5,622 nucleotides of DNA, from positions 1 to 5,622 of the forward strand of contig CAZYXZ010000116.1 of NCBI GenBank assembly GCA_964651395.1, in the 5' to 3' direction. Below the pieces are notes generated by a model, which saw only the letters and a list, made by a program, of their open reading frames with translations, was not told where the DNA came from and made no database searches. Both the position numbers and the translations under genes were made by a program. The stretch comes from CAZYXZ01 sp964651395. Its GTDB lineage: Bacteria > Actinomycetota > Actinomycetes > BP-191. Every line of letters begins with the position of its first letter. Position 1 is the stretch's first letter. This document shows, one piece after another, positions 5,608 to 5,622 of this stretch.

Positions 5608-5622
5608 TTCTCCGTCTACCTG

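Overview
This window looks like ordinary chromosomal housekeeping DNA from a high-GC actinobacterium. The evidence is very GC-rich DNA with strong third-position G/C bias, frequent GTG starts, tightly overlapping genes, an F420-biosynthesis gene (cofC/fbiD), and a gene order (cofC divergent from gpsA-ddl, then a convergent DUF3515 gene) that I recall from Mycobacterium (Rv2983, Rv2982c, Rv2981c, Rv2980). The genus cannot be fixed from the sequence. A member of the Frankia/Geodermatophilus/Sporichthya type is plausible but only inferred.

Layout from left to right. (1) About 1-239, minus: the N-terminal 79 codons of CofC, the guanylyltransferase of coenzyme F420 synthesis, running off the left edge. 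(2) 293-4264, plus: a four-gene operon of plsC (lysophosphatidic acid acyltransferase), gpsA (glycerol-3-phosphate dehydrogenase), a transsulfuration-family PLP enzyme, and ddl (D-alanine--D-alanine ligase). Each internal junction is a 4-bp GTGA overlap, so translation is probably coupled throughout. (3) 4261-4991, minus: a two-gene unit of a stand-alone RAM (Lrp/AsnC ligand-binding) protein followed by a DUF3515 lipoprotein. It converges on ddl, and both genes stop on the same CTAG. (4) 4992-5112: a 121-bp divergent intergenic region with a -10-like element for each direction. (5) 5113 to the right edge, plus: an EamA/DMT-family transporter whose frame is cut by a TGA at codon 165 although recognisable family sequence continues past it.

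Functionally the plus-strand operon serves the cell envelope. GpsA makes sn-glycerol-3-phosphate, PlsC makes phosphatidic acid, and Ddl makes the D-Ala-D-Ala end of the peptidoglycan stem. The PLP enzyme is the odd member. Its active-site landmarks look closer to sulfhydrylase/gamma-lyase types than to classical cystathionine gamma-synthase.

I found no mobile element, CRISPR array, tRNA or rRNA, and no convincing undescribed multi-gene system. The points most worth a second look are the in-frame TGA in the EamA gene, the atypical PLP-enzyme active site, the shared CTAG stop with adjacent hairpins, and the probable leaderless EamA promoter. No gene-free stretch exceeds 300 bases.
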